Shown one piece after another: positions 35,129-47,218 of a DNA stretch of 64,000 bases; positions within the stretch are counted from its first letter, which is position 1; every line of letters starts with the position of its first letter. The stretch is from Drosophila persimilis. Its lineage: Eukaryota; Arthropoda; Insecta; Diptera; Drosophilidae. The position numbers and the translations under genes were made by a program. Where the stretch lies: contig NW_020825321.1 of NCBI RefSeq assembly GCF_003286085.1, positions 1,612,001 to 1,676,000 of the forward strand, given 5' to 3'. The notes under the pieces were generated by a model that was not told where the DNA came from, did no database searches, and worked only from the letters and a program-made list of their open reading frames with translations.

Positions 35129-35641
35129 TATAGTTCGTTCGTTCTCTTTCGTAGTGATCAGACGCGTTTTTGTTTTGCGCTCCGCATTTTTTTCTTTTGT
35201 TTTGAATAAACAGCCGGTGTTTTCCTAAATAAACTTAAATTAACTTCCTAACCAGCCAACAATCTGGAAACCTATTCTATTCCGCGAGTGCATGCCTTTG
35301 ATTAGTGTTAAAACATTATTTAACTTTTTGTTTTTCGGCGTCGGCTTGTCGTGTTTGTGTTGTTGCAGTGAGTGAGTACGCATTACATTGCATTGCAGTC
35401 CGCTCTCGTCTGGTAGCGTCTGGTATCACTCTCTCCCTATCACCTAAACTTAAATAACTGTTCTTTCTCTCTCGCTCTCGTAACATTCTGTTCAGTAGCT
35501 CTCTCTCTCTCTCTCTCATTAGCTGGTGCTGCAACTGTTCTCCTCTCCTCCTATTAGCGTTTGTCTGGCACACTGGTTTGATAGCCATTTGTTTCGAAAT
35601 ATTATTTGATTTTAATTTTAATTTTGTTCAAATATTTTAAT

Positions 35642-36640
35642 ATGGTGTTTTCTGTTGTATGTGCCAAAAAATCATGCAATAAGCTGACACCCACGATCAG
35701 CCGATTATCCCCTGCTGGCTCTGCGACAGCGTAGTGCACGCAAAATGCGCTGGATTGTCTGGCCTTGTGAGTGATGTCATTTCAAAGCGTAATGGTTTGC
35801 ACTACAGTTGCGAGGCATGCCGTGCGGTGGAGAAGGACCGTGTAGCTTTTATGAAGCAGACGCGGAGTGGCTTTAAGGAGCTGACCGTTGGTTTTAAAAC
35901 CAATACGATCGGCTCCTAGCCATGGAGGCTCAGTTTTGCAGTCTGCAACTGCTGAATGGGTCTCCGAGGCGTAAAAGGGTCCCTCGGCGGGATCTGCAAG
36001 TGCCAACCGTCACTCAGCCGTGCGCCGCCGAAAAACTGACTCCGACCACTCCAAGTGTGTAGCAGTTGATCTCGTTTGCCAATCCAAGGGCAACGACAGC
36101 TGCTGGCGATGCAGATTCGGTAGCCGAATTCATTGCCTCGGGAATGTGTAGCCAAGTACGTCTGTAGCGTCCGTGTCCGTGGTGTCCGCAAGTTCGCTAG
36201 AAGTCCCGTCTATCCCGATCCCACCAGTAAATAGACGTTCCGGACCTCCGGATATTGCCACCACAGGTACTAGGCCTGTGGTGACTCATCCACTGGTGGG
36301 AGTCCCACCAAAACGACAAGTTTTTGTTTCACGGCTGGCCGCTGAACTCACATCTAATGATGTAATTGCTTTTATTCAAAGCAAAATAAAAGCCGTGGAG
36401 AAATTCTACTTCTCTTATGCCAGGGAGATAGCCTCGTTTAAGATAAGCATCTCCCCAACTCAATTTGACACCATTTGCTCCGCCAAATTTTGTCCGGAGC
36501 ATTTGGTGGTGAAGGAGTTTAAGGCTAAGAAGAAGAATAGGCCCCCCATATCCCTTCCAAATCTTTCCAGTGTGCCACCCTCAACCTCAACTTCCTCTTC
36601 CTCAACTTCCCGTCTTGCTTCCACCTTTCCAAAAAACTAA
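35642..36640 (+). pseudogene. CR1 copy B ORF1, frameshifted
   Basis: The ATG at 35642 opens the zinc-finger region (VCAKKSCNKL) and soon runs into a stop. The finger continues in another frame at 35734-35919 (HAKCAGLSG, GLHYSCEACRAVEKD). The C-terminal domain is open at 36173-36640 (VFVSRLAAELTSNDVIAF, PEHLVVKEF). Relative to copy A it lacks about four codons near 36399. Confidence 0.72.
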
Positions 36641-38378
36641 CCTTCTTTTAGTAACCTATCAGAACGTAAGAGGCTTGCGTAGTAAGCTCAGCATTCTTTT
36701 CCGGGATAGTGTTGCATTTACTTCCTACGTTATTGTGTTGGTTAAAGGTTTCAAACCTGGTTAAAGCCGGACATTCTTAGTTCCAAGGTTTTGGCAGGTC
36801 AGACAGGTTTTGCCAGGAACTGTTTGGTCTTCGGTAAAGGAGTCTAGTATCCTAGTGCCCATGTCACGACATGACTTTGTTGACGGCTTGCTTGACCTGT
36901 CCCTGCCTCAAGTCAATCATGTGAAAAATTCCTTGGGTCGATTGCTTGATCTGTGCTTTGTATCGGATCCGACCATAGTGTTGTTAACCCGACTTTCGAG
37001 GTGTCGCTAGATATACGACCAACTGTATTGGATCGGTTGAGTAGACTACCTGAACGTGTCCGCTGCTTTCATAAAGCCGAGTTTGCGAAGCTTAATAACC
37101 TCATTAGGGATTTTGATTGGTCCGCTTTGTACTTGTGCACTGATGTCATAAAAGGCACAAACATTTTTTACAATGCTCTTGGCACATTTTTTGATTCTTG
37201 TGTCACGCTTTTTTGTCCGATTAGATCTGGAAAACCCCCTTGGTTTACCAAAGAGTTATACAGCCTTAAAAACTTAAAATCAAGACTTTATAAAAAAATT
37301 TCAAGTAGTTGGTTCTCACTCTCGCTATGTAACTGATGTAACTGCTATAAGAACTATTTATCTCGATGCAGGACCCTAAACAGTTTTACTGCTTCGTAAA
37401 CAGTAAGCGTAGAACGTCCGCACGCACACCCATTCTCGCTATCATTTTGTAATACGTCGGCAAATAATGATCAGGCAATTGCCGATCTTTTTGCCCAATT
37501 TTTCCAAACCACCTATTCTGAGGAAAGCTACTCTGGTCATCCGTACGCATACGGTTTACCGAGGTCGAACGGCATTTTAAGTCCCTTGTTAAATGAATGT
37601 TCTTTACTTTATGATCTTCCACTAGTTAAGCCGGTGTTTTCACCGGGTCCAGACGGGGTTCCAGGTTGTGTACTCAGGTACTGCGCCGAGGCTCTGTGTG
37701 GACCATTGCTTAAACTATTCACACTGTCCATCGATTCTTCATGCTTCCCCCCCATCTGGAAGGAATCGTTTATAATTCCTCTCCATAAAAAAGGTAGCAA
37801 GTCTGACGCAAAAAATTATAGAGGTATAGCAAAGTTATCCGCTATTCCCAAAATGTTTGAGAAGGTATTAACTCCGCTCTTGCAATATCTCTGCAAGTCA
37901 CTTATATCTCCCACTCAGCATGGATTTATAAGGCGGCGATAAGCCACCACGAACTTGTTAGAGTTTACCTCTTTCATTATTAAAGGCTTTCGAGGTAACT
38001 TACAGACGGATGTTATTTACAGCGACTTCAGTAAAGCATTCGACTTTGTAAACCATTCCCTTCAAGCGCATAAACTTGCCCTTTTATGGTCTCCGCCCAA
38101 CCTCCTGAGATGGATTTCTAGCTATCTTTGTTCCAGGTCTCAAAGAGTCCTCTTCAAAAACTCCCTCTCTTCACCAGTAAAGGTTTCTTCGGGAGAACCA
38201 CACGGCAGCCATCTAGGCCCCTTACTCTTCACACTCTTTATTAATGACTTGCCTTCGGTATTAACATACTCTCGAGTACTTATGTATGCGGATGATGTTA
38301 AACTCTGTGTCCAGTATAAGGACATTTCATTTCCTTCTCGCTTGCAAACCGATCTCAATAACTTTCAGTCATGGTGTT
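36641..38378 (+). pseudogene. CR1 copy B ORF2, left part up to the gypsy insertion
   Basis: The endonuclease is reduced to a C-terminal remnant (36810-37010). A linker follows at 36953-37336. RT fingers are at 37586-37942 (FSPGPDGVPG, IPLHKKGSKSD). The palm is at 37955-38383 (FSKAFDFVNHSL and YADD at 38285-38296). The usual GVPQGS motif reads GEPHGS. The gypsy LTR begins about 80 bases after YADD. Confidence 0.78.
38375..38378 (+). repeat. Target-site duplication TGTT (left)
   Basis: TGTT of the CR1 target is repeated at 59248-59251 after the other LTR. CR1 reading continues across the two sites. Confidence 0.8.
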
Positions 38379-39954
38379 TGTGACGGCGCTTCGGCCGGGG
38401 TATGCTCGTCGCGCCGGGTTCCACAGAAATTTGTTTGATCTCTAGGTGTGGTAGCTGAAAGAGAGTCTCGTGGTTCAAGAAGAAGGCGGGGCTTGAGCGG
38501 TAATAAAAGAGATAGAGATTGTATTGTTCTTAAAAGGTACAAAGTATGGTAGGTGCGCGGGTTTTTTCTTCTGGCTCTTCCTTCGGGGGTCGGCTGCCGG
38601 GGTCGTCCTTCGGGTGGGCCACACGTGGCGTCCGCCACGTGCGGGTCCTGGTAGTCGTCCGGTCGGTGTCTGCTGAGGGCGCGGAGGTCTAATGCGCTCC
38701 GAGCAGAAGAAATGTTGCGGAGGGTTAGTGCGCTCCGAGGAGAAGAACGTTGCGGAGGGTTAATGCGCTCCGAGGAGAACAAATGTTGCGGAGGGTTAAT
38801 GCGCTCCGAGGAGAATAAATGTTGCGGAGGGTTAATGCGCTACGAGGAGAAGAATGTTGCGGACGGTTAATGCGCTCCGAGGCGAATAAATGTTGCGGAG
38901 GGTTAATGCGCCCCGAGGAGAATAAATGTTGCGGAGGGTTAATGCGCTCCGAGGAGAATAAATGTGGCGGAGGGTTAATGCGCTACGAGGAGAAGAATGC
39001 TGCGGACGGTTAATGCGCTCCGAGGAGAATAAATGTTGCGGAGGGTTAATGCGCTCCGAGGAGAATAAATGTTGCGGAGGGTTAATGCGCCCCGAGGAGA
39101 ATAAATGTTGCGGAGGGTTAATGCGCTCCGAGGAGAATAAATGTGGCGGAGGGTTAATGCGCTACGAGGAGAAGAATGCTGCGGACGGTTAATGCGCTCC
39201 GAGGAGAATAAATGTTGCGGAGGGTTAATGCGCTACGAGGAGAAGAATGTTGCGGACGGTTAATGCGCTCCGAGGCGAATAAATGTTGCGGAGGGTTAAT
39301 GCGCCCCGAGGAGAATAAATGTTGCGGAGGGTTAATGCGCTCCGAGGAGAATAAATGTGGCGGAGGGTTAATGCGCTACGAGGAGAAGAATGCTGCGGAC
39401 GGTTAATGCGCTCCGAGGAGAATAAATGTTGCGGAGGGTTAATGCGCTCCGAGGAGAATAAATGTTGCGGAGGGTTAATGCGCTCCGAGGAGAATAAATG
39501 TGGCGGAGGGTTAATGCGCTCCGAGGAGAATAAATGTTGCTGAGGGTTACTGCGCTCCGAGGAGAAGAATGTTGCGGAGGGTTAATGCGCTCCGAGGAGG
39601 GGAAAGGCGGCCGAGGTTTAATGCTCTCCGATGAGGATGGGAGGATCGCTGGGCTGCTGCGAACTGATGCTGATAGCTCTGGCGGAGCCCCTTTTATTTA
39701 CGAAAAGCAGCTGATCCGTACGGTATGTCCCTAGCGCGTTGTGCTGATGTGTCCCTAACGCGTTTGTCCGGATCGGCTAATAGTGTGCCCGTTGGTGCTT
39801 GGGTTATGGTCACACTTAGGGCGGTCAGCTGTGGTTGGTTTTATGTTTTTTTTGGTTTTTTCTTATTGTTTATTCTTTTTCTGTTTATTTCTTTTCTCTT
39901 TATAGGGCAGGTATTCATGTATTGTCTCTTATGTTCTACTTATTCTACTAATAC
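38379..39954 (-). repeat. Gypsy-type 3' LTR, larger part
   Basis: On the plus strand it starts TGTGACGGCGC and contains the minisatellite. It breaks at ATTCTACTAATAC (39954) where the RNase H-type LINE is inserted. The remaining 134 bp are at 47342-47475. Both parts together give about 1.71 kb, against 1.36 kb for the other LTR. Confidence 0.85.
38681..39640. repeat. 36-bp minisatellite in gypsy LTR, long allele
   Basis: Units of 35-36 bp built on GGAGGGTTAATGCGCTCCGA, about 27 in all. A higher-order period of 393 bp (11 units) is visible: 38819-39013 recurs at 39212-39406. The open frames across it (repeating Leu-Met-Arg-Ser-Glu-Glu) are a by-product of the 12-codon period. Confidence 0.88.
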
Positions 39955-39984
39955 ATAGGCTAAGGTACTAATACCTACCTCACA

Positions 39985-40729
39985 AAACGTAACATAAGCT
40001 GGGCAATAAACAGCTTCAACCCGTTCAAATCGCCAGGCCCAGACCAGGTAATCCCGGCCCAACTTCAGAAGGCCGGGGATACGGCCATCAACTGGATACA
40101 AGGTATCTTCAGGAAGATACTGGCTGTGGGTACAATCCCGCGAACATGGCTGAAGGCAAAGATAGTCTTCATTCCCAAAGCAGGAAAAGCCTCGCACTCA
40201 GCTGCAAAAGACTTTAGACCAATCAGCCTATCGTCCTTCCTCCTCAAAACCTTTGAGAGACTCGTCGGGCTGCAACTGAGGACAACTATACACCCTCAGT
40301 TGCTTTCAGGCGCACAGCATGCCTACCGGAAAGGAAAATCCACGGTCGTGGATCCATAGTCGTGGCCTATGCGGACGACGTTGCGATTATCTTCTCGGGG
40401 AAATACCCCCAAATACTGTGCGACTTAATGTCCACAAAGCTAGCGCAACTGTCGGATTGGACAGAACCGCGCGGTCTGGGAGTAAATCCCTCAAAAACGG
40501 AACTCGTACTATTCACAAATAAATACAAGGTCCCGCCCCTCAACCCTCCAATACTAAAGGCTCTCCTTTAGCGACAGTGCCAGTTACTTTGGGTTGGTAA
40601 TTGACAAGAAGCTTAGCTGGAACCTGAATGTCAAAGACAGAGAGAAGAAGGCAATGACTGCACTCTACACATGCAAAAAAGCTATTGGGCTAAGATGGGG
40701 TATGATCCCAAGCATAGTCCAATGGATAT
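39985..40729 (+). pseudogene. LINE RT fragment, with a deleted palm segment
   Basis: Fingers are readable at 39985-40359 (NPFKSPGPDQVIPAQL, DFRPISLSSFLLKTFERL, AYRKGKSTV). A deletion then joins them to AYADDVAIIFSG near 40365-40400, so the catalytic YADD is present but part of the palm and the GVPQG-type motif are gone. The thumb follows in a new frame to the copia insertion. It is inactive. Confidence 0.75.
40725..40729 (+). repeat. Target-site duplication GATAT (left of copia)
   Basis: GATAT is repeated at 45961-45965. The LINE reading frame continues across the two sites. Confidence 0.9.
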
Positions 40730-40978
40730 TATTGGTAGACTGGCTATGACAATTAGTAAACGGAAGACAGTACCAAGTTATGTTTTTCTTTAAAGATTAT
40801 TTATGTATTTCTTGATTACTTTTTGCTGCAACACCGGTCCACACACTTGAGATCACAAAAGAAGAGAGAGCGTCGACACTTCAAGTGTGACCAGACTAAC
40901 TCATAATAATAATACCTAACATATCGATAATATTATTTAATGTTATTATTTGAATGTGGGAATAGGCGTATTCCAACA
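40730..40978 (-). repeat. copia 3' LTR (249 bp)
   Basis: Plus strand TATTGGTAGACTGG to TATTCCAACA. It matches 45712-45960 at every base I compared. The polypurine tract of the minus strand lies at 40979-40988 (GAGGGGGGCG). Confidence 0.92.
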
Positions 40979-41313
40979 CGCCCCCCTCAAAAATAACATT
41001 AATTATCAAAATCATAAAAATAAAAAATATAAAAAAAGTTTTCATCATTAAATCAAAAAGGTAACATTCAATTGTTATTCTAATGTGGTTGGTGTGCATT
41101 CTGGGAAGTGTTATGTGATCTAGCATTTGCTCTAAGGATACGGGGAAAACCCAGAAAAACCCGATCAGATCACTTTAAAATTAGATTAACATAAAATTAA
41201 ATTACTTTAACAATTCATTGGTTCTTTTGGTAAATCAAAAAAAAAATTAAATATGAATTAATGTAATAAATTCGTTAATAAAGCTTCATGTTCATGTTTT
41301 CATTAAATTGGAA

Positions 41314-44300
41314 TCATTCTTCTTGTAGTAGTCCTAATTTGTTCCGCAGTTCCGCAAATCTTCCAGCAGGTAGTGGCTTCGTGAAGATGTCAGCAAGTTG
41401 GTTGTCTGTATTAATATACTCAAGAGAAATCTCATTAGTTTCTATCTGTTCTCTTGAAAAATGATATTTTATATCAATATGCTTTGCTCTTTTATGACAT
41501 GAGGGATTATTTGCAATGCTAATACAGCCTTGGTTGTCTTCATAAATTTTAATGGGTCTGTCGAGTTTAAGATTAATACTATTTAGAAGAGACTTTAGCC
41601 ATAAAGCTTCTCTTACAGCTTCAAATAGGGCCATATATTCAGCTTCAGTTGATGAAGCCGTTGTACTTTTTCTATCAATCTCATTACTACCCCAATCGGA
41701 GTCTACATAGCTAACTAATGTATTTTCAAATGATGTATTCTTTTTTAATATAAGCTTCATATCAATAGTTCCCTTTAAATATCTAATAACCCTTTTTTAA
41801 ACATTGCCATAACTCAGCATTGTTCTTGCTACTATATCTACTCAAGATATTTACAGCGGTAGCTAAATCTGGTCGTGTACACAGCATTATGTACATTAAA
41901 CAGCCAATAAGGTTACGACATGGAGCATTGAGTTAAGTAACTCATAATTTAGTTTATTTAGTAATGGAGTACTGACTGAATTGCAACTATCCATGTTAAA
42001 TTTATTTAAAATTCTTTTTACATATGAAGCTTGACTCAAATATATTTTGTCTTCAAACATTTCTACTCTGATACCGATAAAATGTTTTATCTCATTTAAG
42101 TCAGTCATTCTAAATCTTTCGCTTAAATAATTTTTGAAATTATTCATTATATCCATATCCCTTGTCGCTATTACTACATCATCAACATATAATAATACAT
42201 ATATGTTTTTCTTTATGTCACCTCTATCAAGAATATATATGCAACGATCCACGGGAGAGTTTACAAAATCGAATTCTTTCAATGCTTGCTCAAATACTTG
42301 AAACCAGCATCTAGCTGCTTGTTTGAGCCCATAAATGGCTTTGTTCAGTTTGCATACATGCCCAGCACCGCATAATACGCCCTGAGGAGGCCGCATATAT
42401 ATCTCCTCACTTAATGTACCATTGAGGAAAGCTGTTTTAACATCCATCTGATGGACTTTCAAATTAAACTGGACTGCCAATGATAGTACGAACCTAAAAC
42501 TGGCAATTCTAGCAACGGGAGCAAATGTTTCTTCATAGTCTACTTGGTACTTTTAAGTAAATCCTCTTGCAACCAGTCTAGCTTTGTATTTTATTGGGAC
42601 TCCTAGTTCATTATATTTAATGGAAAATACCCATCTACTGTCTACAATATTTTTGTTTTCTGGCTTCTTTATAATTGTCCAGGTGTTATTAATTTCATGG
42701 GCATTTAACTCTGTATTTATTGCCTCCTCCCAATCAGATTTATCATTCCTAAAATTGATTTCATCAAAAGAATTTGGAACTTCATCAAACATTATATGGG
42801 CATTTAATATAAATTTGTTAAAGCTTTTATCATGTTCTTTATAAGACACCTTCGGCTTAGACTTTAACCTCTCACTTTTTCTACTAATTATATTAGTATC
42901 TTTATTTTCTTCACGACAATTATCTGGCTGATCAGCTTTTTCACAATCCTTACTCTCATTCGGGATATATAATTCCTTACTATCATTCAGGAAATCAGTT
43001 TTTCTTTTCCTACTTTCATTCGGAAAATTCAGCTTTTCGCATTCCTTACTTTCATTCAGGATTTCACACTCCGTACTTTCATTCGGGAAATTAAACTGAT
43101 CACATTCCTTACTCTCATTCAGGATTCCACATTCCGTACTATCATTCGGGAGATAAAACTGATCACATTCCTTACTCTCATTCAGGATTCCACATTCCGT
43201 ACTATCATTCGGGAGATAAAACTGATCACATTCCTTACTCTCATTCAGTATTCCACATTCCGTACTATCATTCGGGAGATAAAACTGATCACATTCCTTA
43301 CTCTCATTCAGGATTCCACATTCCGTACTATCATTCGGGAAATTAGGCTGATCAGATTCCTTACTCTCATTCAGGAATTCTTGTTGACTTCTTTCCTTAC
43401 TCTCTTTCGGGAAATCTGTTTCAAATTTTACTTCTCTAGAATAAAGCATATTAGTCTCGTCTACGACAACATCTCTTGCAACAATAACTTTTCCTTTAAT
43501 GACATCCCACAATTTGAGTCCATTTTGTTCATACCCTATCAAGATAGCTTTGAATGATTTTTCATCAAATTTACCTTTTTTAATTTTGTTGTACACATAC
43601 ACGGTTGAACCGAACACTCTTAAAAATTTTAAATTGGGCTTTCTATTGTGCCACAGCTCATATGGGGTCATTTTACAATCACCAAGTGCTTTGCTTGGAA
43701 TTCTGTTGATTAGATATGTTGCAGTTAGCACAGCTTCATCCCAAAAACTTTTGTCTAATTTTGCACCATTTACCATAGCACGAGCTTTCTCTGTAATGGT
43801 TCTTATCATTCGCTCCGAAACACCATTCAACTGAGGTGTATGTGGCACTGTCAAATGATAACTTATTCCTTTATTAACGCAGAACTCACGCATTTCATTC
43901 GACAAGTATTCTCTACCGTTGTCAATGTACAAATTGACAATCTTGAAATTAAAATGAGCCTCGCTCTTTGCTACAAAATCTTTAAATACATTGAATACAT
44001 CTGATTTATATTTTAACAAATAGGTTACACAATAATGTGTAAATTGATCTACGAAGATCACAAAATAATTTTTATCGTCTAGTGTAACTGGTTTAATGGG
44101 GCCACATACATCTGAATGTATTACAAACAAGGGTCGTTTTATATAACTTTTATCTTTAGATTGCTTAAATGGCAACCTAGCCTGTTTCCCATTTAAACAT
44201 GACTCACAAACTTCATCTGATATTTTTAAATTAACAAGAAGATTACTGTCATTAAATAAATTATTATTCTTTATTTCAAGCAATTTTGCATTGCTTATAT

Positions 44301-45579
44301 GCCCCAACCTCTCATGCCATAATCGATAATTATTTTTGTTCCTAGCATCTACACTGTATGCTTGGAATTTGACTACAGGTATATCCAACAAACCTGTATG
44401 TTTAACAACAATTACTCCATTTTTTGATATGGAGACACCACCACAGTCAAACTTAATTGACATCCCTGCCTGTTGCAGACGCTTGACAGACATGAGGTTT
44501 CCTGCTGCCTCCTTGCAGTAGAGCATATCCTCCAGTGTGATATTGTGTCCATTGTGCAGCCGCACAATTCCACGCTTAGTGGCATATAAAAACTCGCCTT
44601 CTTTTGCCACAGCGATTTTAATTGGTTTTTGCTGCAACAATTCGATGCAATCGGCGTACAGCGAGTGATCATTGATCAAATGATCCGTTGCACCAGAATC
44701 GAGTATAAAACCGAGTTCATTATTTATTTGATCACTCTTTTTCATTTTCCGCATCATAAATGCGAACCCGTGGCCCGATGCTGCAAGCTGAGCTTGTTTA
44801 TTATGTTTATAATTTTCTTTGTTTTGATTTAACCTTATAAACTGGTAACAGTCTTTTTTCATGTGCCCTTTGCCACAGTGATGGCATTTAATATTACTTC
44901 TAGCTTTTCCCTTAAATAATATCTTTTGCCGTGTGTTTCTAGATCCAAACGTTTTACGATTATTAAAATTGTTATTATTTCTTACAACTGCCTTCATGAC
45001 TTTACTACTTGTATCAGTACTTTCATTTCTTAATTTGGTCTCGTAGTCGAACAATTTATTTTTTACAAACGCTAATGATAGAGTTTCATCTGACAAAGTT
45101 TCGATTGCCGTGATGACACCATTATAGGTTGAAGGTAGAGTCTGCAGCAAATGTGCCACTTTGTCCATCTCATCCATTTTAGCGCCCGCCCCTAACAACT
45201 CACTCACTGTTTCATCAAAAATAACAAAAAGACTCGAAAGTGTCATTTCACTTGAGAGTTTGAGTGTTATTAAACGTTTACGTGCAGCTAATTGCGACGC
45301 AAGGCTTCCACGCTCATATATGGCGTCTAAATTCTTCAGAATATCACGTGCCGAAATGTCGCCTGCCGCGAAGTTTAGAAATGCGTCGCCTAAATATTGA
45401 ATTAAAATGCTCTTCGCACATCGCTCTGCCTTTTTCCAATTATCATCTACTTCGTTAGGCATTATGTTATCGACTACTTGGAGCACCTCTAATTCAGCAA
45501 ACAAAGCTCTGATTCTAAATTTCCATATAGAATATTTCTCGCCACAAAAAGGCTTAATATGTTGCTTATTTCTTTCCAT
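41314..45579 (-). pseudogene. copia polyprotein (Gag-protease-integrase-RT-RNase H), disrupted
   Basis: The ATG at 45579 opens 1008 codons: gag, one CCHC knuckle (CHHCGKGHMKKDC, about 44.87 kb), protease (LDSGATDHLI, about 44.69 kb), integrase (HERLGHISN, HSDVCGPI, DNGREYL), an Asn/Glu/Ser repeat linker and the RT start. A TAA at 42553-42555 ends it, apparently one substitution, since the same frame goes on to 41896 with RT YVDD at 42178-42189. A deletion near 41925 and one extra base in an A run near 41797 shift the frame out and back. RNase H follows from 41760 (SYVDSDWGS, ASSTEAEYMALFEA), with an in-frame loss between KSTT and ASSTEAEY. Confidence 0.9.
43066..43380 (-). repeat. 63-bp in-frame tandem repeat in copia linker
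   Basis: GGGAGATAAAAC recurs at 43148, 43211 and 43274, a period of 63 bp (21 codons, NDSTECGILNESKECDQFYL), roughly five units with degenerate edges. It lies between integrase and RT. Shorter NESKE-type units are a known feature of this linker in copia, so this looks like local expansion. Confidence 0.85.
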
Positions 45580-45690
45580 TTTCTATGTATGTATATATTA
45601 TACACACACACACTACAAAAAAAACTACACAAGAACGCACGCGGAACTAATTTCACAACTATTTGTTATTAATTTAATTTATTTAAATTG

Positions 45691-45711
45691 GCGTGGACTG
45701 GGCCCATAACC
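45691..45711 (-). promoter_or_regulatory. copia primer binding site (initiator tRNA-Met fragment type)
   Basis: On the minus strand GGTTATGGGCCCAGTCCACG directly follows the 5' LTR. Copia is known to prime from an internal fragment of initiator tRNA-Met, and this is that motif. Confidence 0.9.
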
Positions 45712-45960
45712 TATTGGTAGACTGGCTATGACAATTAGTAAACGGAAGACAGTACCAAGTTATGTTTTTCTTTAAAGATTATTTATGTATTTCTTGATTA
45801 CTTTTTGCTGCAACACCGGTCCACACACTTGAGATCACAAAAGAAGAGAGAGCGTCGACACTTCAAGTGTGACCAGACTAACTCATAATAATAATACCTA
45901 ACATATCGATAATATTATTTAATGTTATTATTTGAATGTGGGAATAGGCGTATTCCAACA
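45712..45960 (-). repeat. copia 5' LTR (249 bp)
   Basis: Begins TGTTGGAATACGCC on the minus strand. Identical to the 3' LTR by eye. Confidence 0.92.
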
Positions 45961-45965
45961 GATAT
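45961..45965 (+). repeat. Target-site duplication GATAT (right of copia)
   Basis: Partner of 40725-40729; LINE sequence resumes here. Confidence 0.9.
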
Positions 45966-47218
45966 ATCAAGCTATAGTTAGACCAATACTACTCTACGGA
46001 GTTACGGTGTGGTGGCCGGACCTATCAAAAAGGGCGATCACCAAGCAACTGGGCAAAGTCCAGCGGACTGCCGCCCTATGCATCAGCGGAGCTCTTCGCA
46101 CCACCCCAAATGATGCGCTAAATGCCATCCTATGCCTACAGAGCCTTGACCTCGCAGGAAAGGAACGAGCAGAAGCAGCAGCAATACGTCTAAGAGACTC
46201 AGATCAATGGGTGACACAGTGCATAGGTCACGCAGCCATATTAAATAATAGCAGTACCGTCCCCTCAAAAACAGACTACCAAATTCCAAGAGAGTACACA
46301 GACACTCCCTTCGACACAATCATCCCTCACAGAGACGAATGGCTCGAGGGACTCCCAGGCCCAGATGGGGCCATAAACATCTTCACAGATGGATCAAAGC
46401 TGGACGACAGAGTCGGAGGGGGAATCTACTCTGAACAGCTAAACATAAGGCATTCCTTCAGACTCCCAGATCATTGCAGTGTCTTTCAAGCGGAAGTCAT
46501 AGCAATCAGGGAGGCTCTAGACTGCCTACAAGCGGCTGCCGTCACGGCAACCAAGCTAAACATTTATAGCGACAGCCAGGCTGCGATCAAATCGCTAAGC
46601 GCGATTTCCTCGAACTCGGCCACCGTGGCAGACTGCCGAAAATCTCTGCACGAGATGGCTCAGCAATTTGCTATTAGCCTGATTTGGGTCCCGGGCCACC
46701 GGGACATCGAGGGCAACTGTATAGCGGACGAGCTGGCCAGATCTGGCACTACAATCCCCCTTCTCCAAGACAAGGAGGATATCTGTATGCCAATGGCCAC
46801 CTGTAAGCTCATTATAAGGGAGCAATACAAGCGACTAAAAAACGATATGTGGCAAACAGTGCCACGATGTCGCACAACTCGGCAAACATGGCCGACCATG
46901 GACATGAAGCGCACCTCCGAGCTCCTCAAGTTAAGCAGGAAAAGGTGCAGCGTAGTCACACGTTCCCTCACGGGACACTGGCTAATAGGCACCCACGCTA
47001 ACAGGCTGGGGGCCCCACATAACGATTTTTGTCGCAGCTGTAGAGACAAGGAAGAGGAGGAGACAGTGGAACACCTGTTCTGCTCCTGCCCAGCTCTCAG
47101 CAGAAGAAGGCTACAGCACCTGGACTCAGCCTTTCTACACGACATCTCAGAGATGTCCGAACTATGTCCAAGGAAGATAGCGAACTTTGTTAGAGCATCT
47201 GGATGGGATAATTGCTGA
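45961..47218 (+). pseudogene. LINE ORF2 C-terminal half: RT end, RNase H, zinc-binding tail
   Basis: The frame is open for about 418 codons from the copia junction (VRPILLYGVTVWWP) to TGA at 47218. The RNase H domain at about 46370-46740 keeps all four expected acidic residues (IFTDGSK, QAEVIAIREA, YSDSQAA, CIADELA) and a VPGHRDIEGN motif. The tail carries a Cys-Cys-His-Cys pattern (FCRSCRDKEEEETVEHLFC). This half is undamaged, but the upstream RT deletion and copia make the gene dead. An ATG at 45932 lies in copia LTR sequence and is not its real start. Confidence 0.85.

Larger units (their letters stand above)
35129..38378 (+). mobile_element. CR1-clade LINE, copy B, left part
   Basis: It begins with a 5' UTR (35129-35641, with a CT microsatellite at about 35495-35517) and runs through ORF1 and ORF2. 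It is cut at 38378 by the gypsy-type LTR. CR1 sequence resumes at 59248, first repeating the last four bases TGTT, and continues to about 59698. It is nearly identical to copy A where both exist. Confidence 0.85.
40730..45960 (-). mobile_element. copia-family retrotransposon, complete LTR-to-LTR (5231 bp)
   Basis: Two LTRs of 249 bp, identical by eye, flank a polyprotein on the minus strand. The order is capsid/zinc knuckle, protease, integrase, RT, RNase H, as in Ty1/copia elements. The length is close to the 5.1 kb of Drosophila copia, the LTR begins TGTTGGAATA as copia does, and the primer site is the copia type. It is the youngest insertion seen in the window. Confidence 0.93.

Noticed and set aside
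35495-35517. CT microsatellite as an independent locus
   Set aside because: It is part of the CR1 5' UTR; copy C has similar CTCT runs in the same place.
38819-39543. Cys/Gly-rich repetitive small proteins
   Set aside because: The open frames follow from a 36-bp (12-codon) period in non-coding LTR DNA, also present at 58.3-58.9 kb.
38681-39640. CRISPR-like array of 36-bp repeats
   Set aside because: Units are contiguous with no unique spacers, lie in an LTR and recur in the partner LTR; this is a minisatellite.
45932-45960. Start of the RNase H protein at 45932
   Set aside because: This ATG belongs to the copia LTR; the LINE frame enters at the duplicated target site.
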